This document shows positions 17,312 through 27,179 of a stretch of 64,000 nucleotides of DNA, piece after piece. Every line of letters begins with the position of its first letter. Position 1 is the stretch's first letter. The translations under genes and the position numbers were made by a program. The DNA comes from Microbulbifer halophilus. Its GTDB lineage: Bacteria > Pseudomonadota > Gammaproteobacteria > Pseudomonadales > Cellvibrionaceae. The stretch covers positions 59,552 to 123,551 of the forward strand of contig NZ_JAPIVK010000013.1 in assembly GCF_026183675.1 (NCBI RefSeq). Reading direction: 5' to 3'. The notes beneath the pieces are model-generated. The model did not search any database and was not told the DNA's origin. It saw only the letters and a list, made by a program, of their open reading frames with translations.

Positions 17312-17854
17312 GTGCAGTCAAGACAGACTCCCTATCTCGCACTGGTCGATATCGCCAGGCGCGCCAAGGCGCAGGCCGCCGGCCTGCCCGGGCGCCAGGA
17401 GATCAAACCCTACTGGACCGGTATCGGCTTTTCCCTGCTGGGCCACCGCTTCGTCGCCGCGATGGACGAAGTGGTGGAGCTGCTGGAAGTGCCCCAGTAC
17501 ACCTTCATACCCGGCGCCCAGCCCTGGGTGCGGGGGGTGGCCAATGTGCGCGGCCGCCTGCTGCCGATCTTCGATCTGGCGGCCTTCTTCGGCGGCAGCC
17601 TGCGCAGCCAGCGCCAGCAGCGCCGGGTGCTGGTGGTCGAGCACGAAAAGGTCTACGTGGGCCTGATCGTCGATGAGCTGTACGGTATGCAGCACCTGGC
17701 CGTCGAGTACGCCCGGCACGCACCGGGCGATCTGCTGGAGCCGTTTGCCCCGATGGTTAACGGGCAGTTCGAGTTGCAGCAGGGACGCTGGTTGGTGTTC
17801 GACATGCTGGCGCTGATCAACGACTTTCAGTTTATGGATGCCGCGGCGCACTGA
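17312..17854 (+). CDS. pilI: CheW-like adaptor PilI
   Basis: This CheW-domain protein couples the PilJ receptor to the ChpA kinase. The domain spans about residues 35-170 and shows GFSLLGHRFVAAMDEVVELLEVP, VRGVANVRGRLLPIFDLAAFF and RVLVVEHEKVYVGLIVDEL. The start is uncertain: GTG 17312, 16 bases after pilH, gives 180 residues, while an ATG at 17249 would lie inside pilH and add 21 residues with no family support. A 175-bp gap follows before pilJ. Confidence 0.85.
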   Translation: MQSRQTPYLALVDIARRAKAQAAGLPGRQEIKPYWTGIGFSLLGHRFVAAMDEVVELLEVPQYTFIPGAQPWVRGVANVRGRLLPIFDLAAFFGGSLRSQRQQRRVLVVEHEKVYVGLIVDELYGMQHLAVEYARHAPGDLLEPFAPMVNGQFELQQGRWLVFDMLALINDFQFMDAAAH

Positions 17855-18029
17855 CAGTGCCCGCGGCATTTGTGACTTCCCGCTACGGGAAAAATTCCGC
17901 GCAGTCATGCGCTGTGTAACCCCGGTTGCACAGCGACACAGTGACACCGAGGACTGCGTCGGGCGAAGCGTTCATTGAGTGGTGATAAAAAAGAATTGGC
18001 CTGGAGTACAGGTCCGCCAGGAGTAAACT

Positions 18030-20174
18030 ATGAAAACAGGCTCCCAGAGTTCCTTTTCCGCGCTGCGCAGTAATCCCGCGGCGCTGTTTATGGGTCTGCT
18101 GGTACTCGCCACACTGGCGGGGCTGATTGTCAGTATCTACCTGGTCCAGACCCAGGGCGACAAGGATAAAGAGTATCTGCAGCAGGTCGCGGAGCTGCGC
18201 GCACTGGCCTACCAGGTAGTGTCCCACGCGCCGGCAGCCACTGCCGGTGACGAGGACGCTTTCGCAGAGCTGGAGACGGTCATCGACGATATGGGCCAGA
18301 CCTGGAGCGAATTGCAGGGCGCCGATGAGGGCACCCGCCGCGCAATGGAGGACGAGCTGGCTGCCTACGGCCAGGTGTGGCGCCAGTTGCGCGAGCAGGC
18401 CGATACCATTCTCGGTAACAAGGACTCGATCATCTTCCTGAACGATGTGGCGAGTACCCTGAACGATTCGCTGCCGGAACTACAGGCCGAGCACAACAAC
18501 ATCGTGGAAATCCTGCTGGCCAACAACGCCCCGGCCAACCAGGTGGAGCAGGCGCAGCTGCAGGTGTGGCGCGCCGAGCGTATCGGCCGGAACATCGATA
18601 AGATGCTGCAGGGCGGGGCCAATGCGGAAGAGGCCGCGGACCAGTTCAACACCGACGCCAGCCTGTTCGGTAAAGTCGTCGAGGGCATGAAGAGTGGCGA
18701 CGTGGTCATGGGGATATCCCGCGTGACCGACGACGAGGCCCGCCAGTCCCTGGAGGAGATTACCGAACTGTTCGAGTTCGTGAGCTCCTCGGTGCGCGAG
18801 ATTTTCGAGGCGACCCCGGCACTGTTTGCCACCCGCCAGGCTACCGACGGTATCCTCGCCTCCTCGCCGCAACTGCTGGAATCCCTCAATGCGCTCAACG
18901 ACCGCATCGTGAACCTGTCCGGCGAGCGCCAGCCGAACAACCAGACCATCGCCATCATCGCCGCCGTGTTCGTACTGCTGATCTTCGGCATGATGATCGC
19001 AGCCTTCTCCGGTACCCGCCGCAGCCTGCGCGAAGAGTCCGACACCAACGAGCGCAACCAGCAGGCGATTATGCAGCTGCTGGACGAGCTGGCCGACCTG
19101 GCCGACGGTGACCTGACCACCACCGCCACGGTAACCGAGGCCTTCACCGGCGCCATCGCCGACTCCATCAACTACACCGTCGACCAACTGCGGATCCTGG
19201 TGTCGCGAATCAATGGTGCGGCCCAGGAAGTGTCCGGCCTGTCGCAGGAAACCCAGCAGACCGCCCTGCACCTGGCCGAGGCCTCCGAACACCAGGCGCA
19301 GGAAATCGCCGGCGCTTCCGCGGCGGTGAACGAAATGGCCGTGACCATCGACCAGGTATCTGCCAACGCCGCCGAGTCGGCCCAGGTGGCGGAGCGCTCG
19401 GTACAGATTGCCGGTAACGGCGCCAAGGTGGTACAGAACACCATCAAGGGCATGGACACCATCCGCGAGCAGATCCAGGACACCTCCAAGCGGATCAAGC
19501 GCCTGGGCGAATCCTCGCAGGAAATCGGTGACATCGTGAGCCTGATTAACGACATTGCCGACCAGACCAACATCCTCGCCCTGAACGCCGCCATCCAGGC
19601 GAGTATGGCCGGCGACGCGGGCCGCGGCTTCGCCGTGGTTGCGGACGAGGTACAGCGCCTCGCGGAACGTTCCGCCGCCGCCACCAAGCAGATCGAAGGC
19701 CTGGTAAAAGCGATTCAGTCGGACACCAACGAGGCGGTGGTGTCGATGGAGGCGACCACCACCGAGGTGGTACGCGGTGCCCGCCTGGCCCAGGACGCCG
19801 GTGTTGCACTGGAGGAAATTGAAGGCGTATCCACCAACCTGGCCGCGCTGATTCAGAACATCTCCAACGCCGCGCGTCAGCAGGCCTCCTCCGCCGGCCA
19901 CATCTCCAACACGATGAACGTGATTCAGGAGATTACCTCGCAGACTTCTGCCGGTACCCAGGCCACCGCCCAGTCCATTGGTAACCTGGCGCAGACCGCA
20001 TCCACCCTGCGCGACTCCGTCGCCGGCTTCAAACTGCCGGAACAGGAAACCGCGGAAGACGGCGGCGACCTCTACGACGTGGAGCTGCCGGAGATGGGCG
20101 AGGGGGAATTCTCCCTGCTCGACAGCGACGACACCGAGTCGCCGGACAACCGCGAAGACCGGGCTCTGGCCTGA
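18030..20174 (+). CDS. pilJ: Methyl-accepting chemotaxis protein PilJ
   Basis: This 714-residue receptor has one membrane helix near the N-terminus (about 19-40), a large periplasmic region with PilJ-type helical sensor modules, a second membrane helix (about 306-327), then HAMP-like and signalling domains. The tip of the signalling hairpin is [14 protein letters not shown] to [11 protein letters not shown] (about 509-545), with the PilJ-typical Gln-Ala-Ser in place of the usual Glu-Ala-Ala/Arg. The RBS is aggagt before ATG 18030. Unlike in P. aeruginosa, no pilK methyltransferase gene follows. Confidence 0.94.
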   Translation: MKTGSQSSFSALRSNPAALFMGLLVLATLAGLIVSIYLVQTQGDKDKEYLQQVAELRALAYQVVSHAPAATAGDEDAFAELETVIDDMGQTWSELQGADEGTRRAMEDELAAYGQVWRQLREQADTILGNKDSIIFLNDVASTLNDSLPELQAEHNNIVEILLANNAPANQVEQAQLQVWRAERIGRNIDKMLQGGANAEEAADQFNTDASLFGKVVEGMKSGDVVMGISRVTDDEARQSLEEITELFEFVSSSVREIFEATPALFATRQATDGILASSPQLLESLNALNDRIVNLSGERQPNNQTIAIIAAVFVLLIFGMMIAAFSGTRRSLREESDTNERNQQAIMQLLDELADLADGDLTTTATVTEAFTGAIADSINYTVDQLRILVSRINGAAQEVSGLSQETQQTALHLAEASEHQAQEIAGASAAVNEMAVTIDQVSANAAESAQVAERSVQIAGNGAKVVQNTIKGMDTIREQIQDTSKRIKRLGESSQEIGDIVSLINDIADQTNILALNAAIQASMAGDAGRGFAVVADEVQRLAERSAAATKQIEGLVKAIQSDTNEAVVSMEATTTEVVRGARLAQDAGVALEEIEGVSTNLAALIQNISNAARQQASSAGHISNTMNVIQEITSQTSAGTQATAQSIGNLAQTASTLRDSVAGFKLPEQETAEDGGDLYDVELPEMGEGEFSLLDSDDTESPDNREDRALA

Positions 20175-20331
20175 TTTGCCAAATGCCGTTCGGCGGAAGA
20201 ATGGGGGGCGGAGCGCGACGGCTCCGGCCCTGCCCCGGCGACGACACGGATTCCAGTCGGACACTGGCCCCGACCGCTTTGGCATTCGAGGCACTGCGCC
20301 GGCGTACAGACTGAATTACTGAGGACTTGCC

Positions 20332-23300
20332 GTGAGTCACGACAATCCGAATTTCCTGGCCCTGGACTGGCTGACGAGTGAGATCAACGAGACACTGGCT
20401 CAGGCGCGCCAGCAGCTGGAGACCTTTGCCTCCGATGCCGCGCCGGATGCCGGCCTGTTGAAAACCTGCCTGGAGCTGATCCACCAGGTGCATGGCAGTC
20501 TGCACATGGCGGAACTGACCGGTGCGGCCATGCTCGCCGAAGAGATGGAGCAACTGGTGCAGGCCCTCGCTGCCGGTGAAGTGGAAAACAGCGGCGAGAC
20601 GCGCGAATTCCTGATGCGCGCACTGCTGGAGCTGCCGCTCTACCTGGAAAAGGTCGCCTACCAGCGCCGCGACAACGCGGTGCTGTTGTTGCCGCTGCTG
20701 AACGACCTGCGCGCGGTGCGCCGCGAGCGCCTGATCACCGAGGGCGCGCTTTTCTCCCCGGATCTCTCCCCGCTGGAAATTGCCACCGGCAATCGCCAGC
20801 CGCTGCTGGACGACAAGGCCAGGCTCGACGAGCTGTTGGGCAAACTGCGCAAGATGTACCACGTGGCGGCGGCCTCCCTGATCCGCGACGTGAACAGCGC
20901 TGAGAGCCTCGGCTACCTGGTCAAGGTGACCGAGAAAATGTCGCTGCTATACAGCGGCAGCGTGCGCCGAGCCCTGTGGGAAATACTGCTGGGCGTGTTC
21001 GAGGCCATCGGCGAGCACCGCATTACGGTAATGCCGGCGCTGCGCCAGCTGTTGCGCCGCATCGACGTGGAGTTTCGTCTGCTGGCCGGTCGCGGCGCGC
21101 CGGTGCTGGATGCCGGCCTGGACCGCGACCTGGTGCGCAACCTGCTGTTCTATGTCTACCTCGCCGGCCCGGAGGGCGAGCGCTGCGCGTCGCTGTATCG
21201 GGACTACGCCCTGGACAGGGCCGTGCCGGGCACACCGCGGCCGGATACCGAAGATGCGCTGGCCATGGGCCCGGAGGCCATGGGCACCGCAGTGGCGGCA
21301 CTGCGGGAAGAGTTGGGCGCGGTGCGCGAAGCGCTGGAACCCACCCTGGCCGGGGCGGAATCCACACCGCTCGGCGATATCGCCGCCATTGCCAAGCGCC
21401 TCTCCGACACCCTGGGCGTGCTGGGGCTGGAAAACCAGCGCGGTCGCGCCCGCGGCATTTACGAGTGCCTGCGCGATGCCTCGCGCAGCGAGCAGCCCGA
21501 CGAGCTGTTACTGCAGGCCGCCGGGGCACTGGTGCAACTGGATTCCGCGCTGGCCTCCACCGTCGCCCGCAACCAGAGGGTGGACAGTCAGCAGCCGCTG
21601 ATGGGGGATGCCACCGAGACGGTGTTGCGCGAGGCGCGCGTGGGGCTCGAGACGGTGAAGGAATCGGTGGTGGAATATATCGCCAGCCACTGGGATATCT
21701 CCTATCTCAATCTGGTGCCCGAGCGCCTGCAGGAAGTCTGCGGTGGCCTGGATATGGTCGGCTACCAGCGCGCCGGTAAGATCGTCAGCGCCTGCAAACA
21801 CTATATCAACGAGCAACTGATCGACGCCGCCGAGCAGCCGGAGTGGAAACTGCTGGACACCCTCGCCGACGCCATTACCAGTGTCGAGTACTACCTGGAG
21901 CGACGCGCCGACGGTATCGAGGATGCGGATATGCTGCTGGCGCTGGCCGAGGACAGCGTCGCGACCCTCGGCTTTGCGGTCGCCGACGGCGGTGGGGAAG
22001 AGTTTGCCCCGGCTGCGATCGGCGGGGGCCAGCCGCCCGCCGAGGCGGAACCGCCGGTCGCACCGGCTGAAGGCGCCGAAGCGCGGACCCCGGACGACTT
22101 CGGGTTTGCTGCCGACATCGAACAGGAGTCCGCAGCGGCGGCCGGCGACAGCGGCGCCGCGGAAGCGGAAGAGGCGAGCTGGTTCGCCGCCGCCGAAAGC
22201 GATGTGCAGGGCGTCGACGAAGCGCCCGCAGAACCCGCGCCAGCGGTTGCAACACCGGCGTCGCCGCCCGAGTCCGGTCAAGAGCAGGAAGAGAGCCTGA
22301 TCGACGACGAGATCGTCGAGATCTTCCTCGAAGAGGCGGGCGAGGTGATGGAAACCATCGGCCAGTACTTCCCCGAATGGGCGGCCGATTTTGCCAATCA
22401 CGACGCCTTGGTGGAATTCCGTCGCGGCTTCCACACCCTTAAAGGGTCCGGCCGCATGGTCGAGGCGCTGGAGGTCGGCGAGCTCGCCTGGGCGGTGGAG
22501 AACATGCTCAACCGGGTGATCGACGAGACGGTCAAGCCGAGCCGTGCCCACGCCGAGCTGGTGGAGATGGTCCGGCAGAAACTGCCGTCGATGATCGACG
22601 GTTTCCGCCGCGGCAGCGGCGACCCGGAGCCGGAGCGCACCGCGCAGCTGGAAGATTGGGCCCAGCAGCTCTCCCAGGGCCAGGTGCCGGCCGACATGGG
22701 CGAGTCCCAGCAAGCCGCCGCGCCGAGCGCGCCGGCGGTCGAAGAGCCGGTCGACAGCCCCGAAGACATCGACCAGCTGTGGGAAATCTTCGCCCAGGAA
22801 GCGGATACCCACCTGGCGACAGTGGCCGAATTCCTCGGCGAGATGCGCGCGGCGGCACCGCTCTACGGCGTGCCCTCCGATGCGCTGCACCGGGCGCTGC
22901 ACACCCTGAAGGGGTCCGCCCATATGGCGGAAGTGACCCAGGTGGCCCAGTTGATCGCGCCGCTGGAGCGCTTCGTCAAGGAGTTGCGGACCTACCAGGT
23001 GCCGATCGACGAGGACATCTTCGAACTGATCAGCGACGGCGCTGACTATGTACGCGGCGCGCTGGCGCAGATCCACGCCGGCGAAACCCTGGTGATCGGC
23101 AAGTCCGAACAGTTCCTGGCGCGGGTCGCCGAGCTGCAGGAGCGCGCCGTCGGCCACCTGATCCGCGAGCGCGAGGCCAACGAGCCCAAGTCGGTGGATC
23201 CGCAGCTGCTGGCGGTGATCATGTCCGATGGCATGAAAGTGCTGCTGGACGCTGACCAGGTGCTGAGTCGCTGGCGCGCCGACCCCGATGACCGCTCGCT

Positions 23301-26300
23301 GCTGCAGCCGGTGGCGGACGAACTGGCGGTATTGCAGGACGCCGCGACCCGTGCGCAGCTGCCGACCCTGGCGGAGCTGTCGCAACTGCTGCTGGAGGTC
23401 TACCGCAAGGTGATCGGCGGCGCCCTGGAAGAGGAGCCGGCACTCTGGGCCTCGCTGGAACAGGGGCACAACGAACTGCTCGACCTGGTGGATGCGGTGG
23501 CCGCGACCCAGGATCTGCCCGAAGTGAGCGAGGCCGTGGGCGAGGCCCTGCGCTACCTGGCCCAGGACGAAAGTGGTTCCAGCGGCGACGACGATTACGA
23601 CTGGGCCGAGCTGGGCATCGACAGTGCCGACCTGCCGGGTGCGCCGTCGGGCGACGACTCCGCTGTTGCCTCCCATGAGGACTACGGCGATCTGGGCTTC
23701 GATGACCTGGTGGCTTCAGAGCAGTCGGTCGGGGCGCCGGCCGAAGCCGCACAAGCGCCGGTGGACGAAGAGCCGCCCATTGGGGCGCCGGAATTCCCGA
23801 CTCAAGTCACAGAGCCGCCGGTAAGCGAAGAGTCGCCGCCTGCGACACGGGAGTCCGAAGCGATCGCACCCACCGCGGATCCCGCCTTCGAGGATCTGTC
23901 CCTGGACGATCTCGAACTCGGTCAGCCCGACGCCGCCGAACCGCAGGCGCCGGTCGCACCGGAAAGCGATCCACCGGCGGCCGAGGCCGGCGACGATCTG
24001 CAGGTGCTGCTGGCGGATATCGACCCGGATGTGGTCGACGTATTTATGGAGGAGGCCGGCGACCTGGTCGACGAGCTGGAAGAGCTGATCCAGAACTGGG
24101 AGCAGGCCCCGGACGACAACAGCTACGCCGAGGCGCTGAAGCGCGTACTGCACACCTTCAAGGGCGGTGCGCGCATGGCCGGCCTGATGGGGCTGGGCGA
24201 AGTGGCGCACCGTTTCGAAACCGTGATCGAGGGAATGCAGGGGGACGCGGAGCCGCCGGCGGAATTCTTCGCCGATGCCCACGCGATCTACGACCGCGTC
24301 GCCGCCGGCGTGGAGACGGTGCGCGCCTGGATGGTCGGCGACCAGCTGGATGCATTCGCGCAGTTGCTCAGCACCAGTTGGGCCGACAACCGGGTGTCGC
24401 AGGATCCGGTCGACTACCGGGCCGGGCAGCCCGGGCCCGGTACGGAGAGCGGCACGCCGGTGGTCCCGGCGGCAGAACCGACCGATACCCCGGAGCTCGC
24501 GGAGACCCGGGAACCCTCTAAACAACTGACCCGGGTGGCCGCGGAGGCCGCCGACAAGAAGCGGCATGCGGGCGGCAATGTGCTGCCGTTTGTGCGCCGC
24601 AAGGACCAGGTACGCGAGCGGGAATCCGGGGCGCCCTCGCGGGGCCAGCCGCAGGAAATGGTGCGCGTGGCCGCGGAACTGCTGGAGGAGCTGGTCAACC
24701 TGGCCGGCGAAACCTCCATCTCCCGCGGTCGCCTGGAAGAGCAGGTGAGCGAGTTCGGCCTGGCGCTGGGCGAGATGGACTCGACCCTGGCGCGCCTGAA
24801 CGAGCAGCTGCGCCGCCTGGATGTGGAGACCGAGGCACAGATCCTCTTCCGCCAGGAGCAGCTGGCGCAACAGGACGTGGATTTCGATCCACTGGAGATG
24901 GACCGCTATTCATCCATCCAGCAACTGTCGCGCTCCCTGCTGGAATCCACCTCCGACCTGATGGAGTTGCGCAGCACCCTGGGCAACAAGACCCGCGATA
25001 CCGAGACGCTGCTGCTGCAGCAGTCGAGGGTCAATACCGAACTGCAGGAGGGCCTGATGCGCAGCCGCATGGTGCCCTTCTCGCGTCTGGTGCCGCGCCT
25101 GCGCCGTATCGTGCGGCAGGTGAGCGCCGAGCTGGGCAAGCAGGTGGACCTGGTGTTCTCCAACGTCGAGGGCGAGCTGGACAGGTCCATGCTCGAGCGC
25201 ATGGTGGCGCCGCTGGAACATATGCTGCGCAATGCCGTGGACCACGGCATCGAGACGCCACAGGAGCGCGCCGCGGCCGGCAAGCCGGAGCGAGGTCGCA
25301 TCGACGTGGTGCTGGAGCGCGAAGGCAGTGAAGTGGTCATCAACATCAGCGATGACGGCGCCGGTATCAATCTGATGAAGGTGCGGGAGAAGGCCATCGA
25401 AAATGGCCTGATGCGTCCGGACGCGGAGCTGTCCAACAGCGAAATCCTGCAATTCATCCTGCAGGCGGGTTTCAGTACCGCGGATCAGGTCACCCAGATT
25501 TCCGGCCGCGGTGTGGGGATGGATGTGGTGTCTGCCGAGATCAAACAGATCGGCGGCAATGTACATATCGACTCTCAGGCCGGGCAGGGCACCGAATTCG
25601 TGGTGCGTCTGCCGTTTACCGTGTCGGTCAACCGGGCGCTGATGGTGAAGGTCGGCGAGGACCAGTTCGCGCTGCCGCTGAACACCATCGAGGGGATAGT
25701 GCGCCTGAGTCCGTTCGAGCTGGAGCACTACTACCGGACCGAAGACGCGCGCTTCGAGTACGCCGGCGAGCCCTACCAGGTGAACTATTTCGGCACCCTG
25801 CTGCAGTCACAGGCGCGGCCCAAACTCAACGTCGAAGATATGCAGTTGCCGGTATTGCTGGTGCGCTCGGAGGGCCACGCCATGGCGCTGCAGGTGGACG
25901 CGATCATGGGCAGCCGGGAAATCGTGGTGAAGAGCCTGGGGTCCCAGTTTGCCGGCGTGCAGGGCGTTTCCGGCGCCACGGTCACCGGTGATGGCACCGT
26001 GGTGGTGATTCTCGACGCGCACGCACTCTTGCGCCGCCAGGCCGCGCGGTTGGCGCGCCCGGATAGGCCGCAGTTGCAGGCGAGTCCGGAGCCGGAGCCG
26101 GAAGCGGAGCCGCAGGAGCGCCAGCAGATGGTGATGGTGGTGGACGATTCGGTCACCGTGCGCAAAGTGACCACGCGCTTCCTGGAGCGCGAAGGCTATC
26201 TGGTCAACACCGCCAAGGACGGCCAGGATGCGGTGATCCAGTTGCAGGACAACCTGCCGGACCTGATCCTGCTGGATATCGAGATGCCGCGTATGGATGG

Positions 26301-26502
26301 CTTCGAGGTGGCGCGACATATTCGTTCCAGCAGTCGCCTGCGGGATATCCCGATCGTGATGATCACCTCGCGCACCGGCAAAAAACACCGCGACCACGCG
26401 CTGTCCCTGGGCGTCAACCACTACCTGGGCAAGCCCTACCAGGAAGAGGTGCTGCTGGATACGATTCGCGAGTACACCGGCGGCGCCATGATCAGTGTTT
26501 GA
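20332..26502 (+). CDS. chpA: Hybrid chemotaxis histidine kinase ChpA (PilL)
   Basis: This 2056-residue protein is the multi-HPt CheA of the pilus system. HPt or HPt-like modules are visible around H54 (VHGSLHM), C470 (VCGGLDM, no His), H701 (FHTLKGS), H857 (LHTLKGS), a degenerate helical module at about 985-1060, and H1274 (LHTFKGG), joined by acidic Pro/Ala linkers. The kinase core follows, with the N-box LRNAVDHG at about N1634 and DDGAGI near 1674, then a CheW domain (about 1765-1890) and a receiver (about 1930-2050) with phospho-acceptor D1982 and LGKPY. It is shorter than P. aeruginosa ChpA (about 2470). The start is GTG 20332 after gagga. Confidence 0.95.
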   Translation: MSHDNPNFLALDWLTSEINETLAQARQQLETFASDAAPDAGLLKTCLELIHQVHGSLHMAELTGAAMLAEEMEQLVQALAAGEVENSGETREFLMRALLELPLYLEKVAYQRRDNAVLLLPLLNDLRAVRRERLITEGALFSPDLSPLEIATGNRQPLLDDKARLDELLGKLRKMYHVAAASLIRDVNSAESLGYLVKVTEKMSLLYSGSVRRALWEILLGVFEAIGEHRITVMPALRQLLRRIDVEFRLLAGRGAPVLDAGLDRDLVRNLLFYVYLAGPEGERCASLYRDYALDRAVPGTPRPDTEDALAMGPEAMGTAVAALREELGAVREALEPTLAGAESTPLGDIAAIAKRLSDTLGVLGLENQRGRARGIYECLRDASRSEQPDELLLQAAGALVQLDSALASTVARNQRVDSQQPLMGDATETVLREARVGLETVKESVVEYIASHWDISYLNLVPERLQEVCGGLDMVGYQRAGKIVSACKHYINEQLIDAAEQPEWKLLDTLADAITSVEYYLERRADGIEDADMLLALAEDSVATLGFAVADGGGEEFAPAAIGGGQPPAEAEPPVAPAEGAEARTPDDFGFAADIEQESAAAAGDSGAAEAEEASWFAAAESDVQGVDEAPAEPAPAVATPASPPESGQEQEESLIDDEIVEIFLEEAGEVMETIGQYFPEWAADFANHDALVEFRRGFHTLKGSGRMVEALEVGELAWAVENMLNRVIDETVKPSRAHAELVEMVRQKLPSMIDGFRRGSGDPEPERTAQLEDWAQQLSQGQVPADMGESQQAAAPSAPAVEEPVDSPEDIDQLWEIFAQEADTHLATVAEFLGEMRAAAPLYGVPSDALHRALHTLKGSAHMAEVTQVAQLIAPLERFVKELRTYQVPIDEDIFELISDGADYVRGALAQIHAGETLVIGKSEQFLARVAELQERAVGHLIREREANEPKSVDPQLLAVIMSDGMKVLLDADQVLSRWRADPDDRSLLQPVADELAVLQDAATRAQLPTLAELSQLLLEVYRKVIGGALEEEPALWASLEQGHNELLDLVDAVAATQDLPEVSEAVGEALRYLAQDESGSSGDDDYDWAELGIDSADLPGAPSGDDSAVASHEDYGDLGFDDLVASEQSVGAPAEAAQAPVDEEPPIGAPEFPTQVTEPPVSEESPPATRESEAIAPTADPAFEDLSLDDLELGQPDAAEPQAPVAPESDPPAAEAGDDLQVLLADIDPDVVDVFMEEAGDLVDELEELIQNWEQAPDDNSYAEALKRVLHTFKGGARMAGLMGLGEVAHRFETVIEGMQGDAEPPAEFFADAHAIYDRVAAGVETVRAWMVGDQLDAFAQLLSTSWADNRVSQDPVDYRAGQPGPGTESGTPVVPAAEPTDTPELAETREPSKQLTRVAAEAADKKRHAGGNVLPFVRRKDQVRERESGAPSRGQPQEMVRVAAELLEELVNLAGETSISRGRLEEQVSEFGLALGEMDSTLARLNEQLRRLDVETEAQILFRQEQLAQQDVDFDPLEMDRYSSIQQLSRSLLESTSDLMELRSTLGNKTRDTETLLLQQSRVNTELQEGLMRSRMVPFSRLVPRLRRIVRQVSAELGKQVDLVFSNVEGELDRSMLERMVAPLEHMLRNAVDHGIETPQERAAAGKPERGRIDVVLEREGSEVVINISDDGAGINLMKVREKAIENGLMRPDAELSNSEILQFILQAGFSTADQVTQISGRGVGMDVVSAEIKQIGGNVHIDSQAGQGTEFVVRLPFTVSVNRALMVKVGEDQFALPLNTIEGIVRLSPFELEHYYRTEDARFEYAGEPYQVNYFGTLLQSQARPKLNVEDMQLPVLLVRSEGHAMALQVDAIMGSREIVVKSLGSQFAGVQGVSGATVTGDGTVVVILDAHALLRRQAARLARPDRPQLQASPEPEPEAEPQERQQMVMVVDDSVTVRKVTTRFLEREGYLVNTAKDGQDAVIQLQDNLPDLILLDIEMPRMDGFEVARHIRSSSRLRDIPIVMITSRTGKKHRDHALSLGVNHYLGKPYQEEVLLDTIREYTGGAMISV

Positions 26503-26572
26503 GGGAGTCGGGTTTCGGTTTCCGGAGCCGGCGCGCGGTACGAATTAACGGATACGGGTAAAGAGAAAGGCG

Positions 26573-27055
26573 ATGAGCGAAGTTGAAGCACTGTCGGCGG
26601 ACGTGCCCCAGGAAGTGAGCAGCCTGTTGCTGCCGCTGGCCGACGGCCAGCTGCTGGTGCCGGTGGACACCCTGTCGGAGGTGATCGCCGTGCAGGCGCC
26701 GGTGGCCGCCTACGACGCGCCGGACTGGTACCTGGGCGAGCTCAACTGGCGCGAACAGCGCCTGCCGCTGCTGTCGTTCGAGGTGATGCGCGGTCAGCCG
26801 CTGTCTACCACCGATGACAGCAGCCGCATCGCGGTGCTGAGCAGTGGCAATCCCGGCGGTGAGTTGCCGTTCTTCGCCCTGGTACTGGCCGGTACGCCGC
26901 GGCTGGTGCGCGTGACCGAAGAGGAACTGGCCGGCCGCGAGCAGGCCTGCAGTCCGGGCGAATTGATGCACGTGGCCCTGTCCGGAGAGGAAGCGGTGAT
27001 TCCGGATCTGGCCGGGTTGGAGCGGGCCTGCCTGGAGTACCGCAACGGCCGCTGA
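26573..27055 (+). CDS. chpC: CheW-like protein ChpC
   Basis: This 160-residue CheW-domain protein follows chpA by 70 bases. It shows LLLPLADGQLLVPVDTLSEVIAV, LGELNWREQRLPLLSFEVM and FFALVLAGTPRLVRV, which fit the second CheW-type adaptor of the Pil-Chp system. In P. aeruginosa chpB (a methylesterase gene) lies between chpA and chpC; here it is absent. A strong terminator follows, marking the cluster end. Confidence 0.9.
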   Translation: MSEVEALSADVPQEVSSLLLPLADGQLLVPVDTLSEVIAVQAPVAAYDAPDWYLGELNWREQRLPLLSFEVMRGQPLSTTDDSSRIAVLSSGNPGGELPFFALVLAGTPRLVRVTEEELAGREQACSPGELMHVALSGEEAVIPDLAGLERACLEYRNGR

Positions 27056-27091
27056 TACGCGACAGGCGGTACCCGCCGGGAGAAGCCAGTA

Positions 27092-27119
27092 AAAAACGGG
27101 GCCGATCGGCCCCGTTTTT
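27092..27119. terminator. Bidirectional rho-independent terminator between chpC and PBP1A
   Basis: A perfect palindrome acggggccgatcggccccgt (27096-27115) is flanked by A-run and T-run, so it can end transcription of both chpC and the convergent PBP1A gene. Confidence 0.9.
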
Positions 27120-27136
27120 ATTGGCAGTTTTACCGC

Positions 27137-27158
27137 GGCGCTCGACGGCGCACCCTAC
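27137..27158 (-). repeat. GTAGG-type dispersed hairpin repeat
   Basis: On the minus strand this reads gtagggtgcgccgtcgag, matching the beginning of the repeat at 48421-48443. It sits just downstream of the chpC terminator. It belongs to a loose REP-like family in the intergenic gaps of this window. Confidence 0.45.
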
Positions 27159-27179
27159 GATTTGCCCGAGTCCTGAGTC

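Noticed and set aside
21508..23676. 722-codon open frame antisense to chpA
   Set aside because: Same reason: complementary-strand shadow in high-GC coding DNA with no recognisable protein family.
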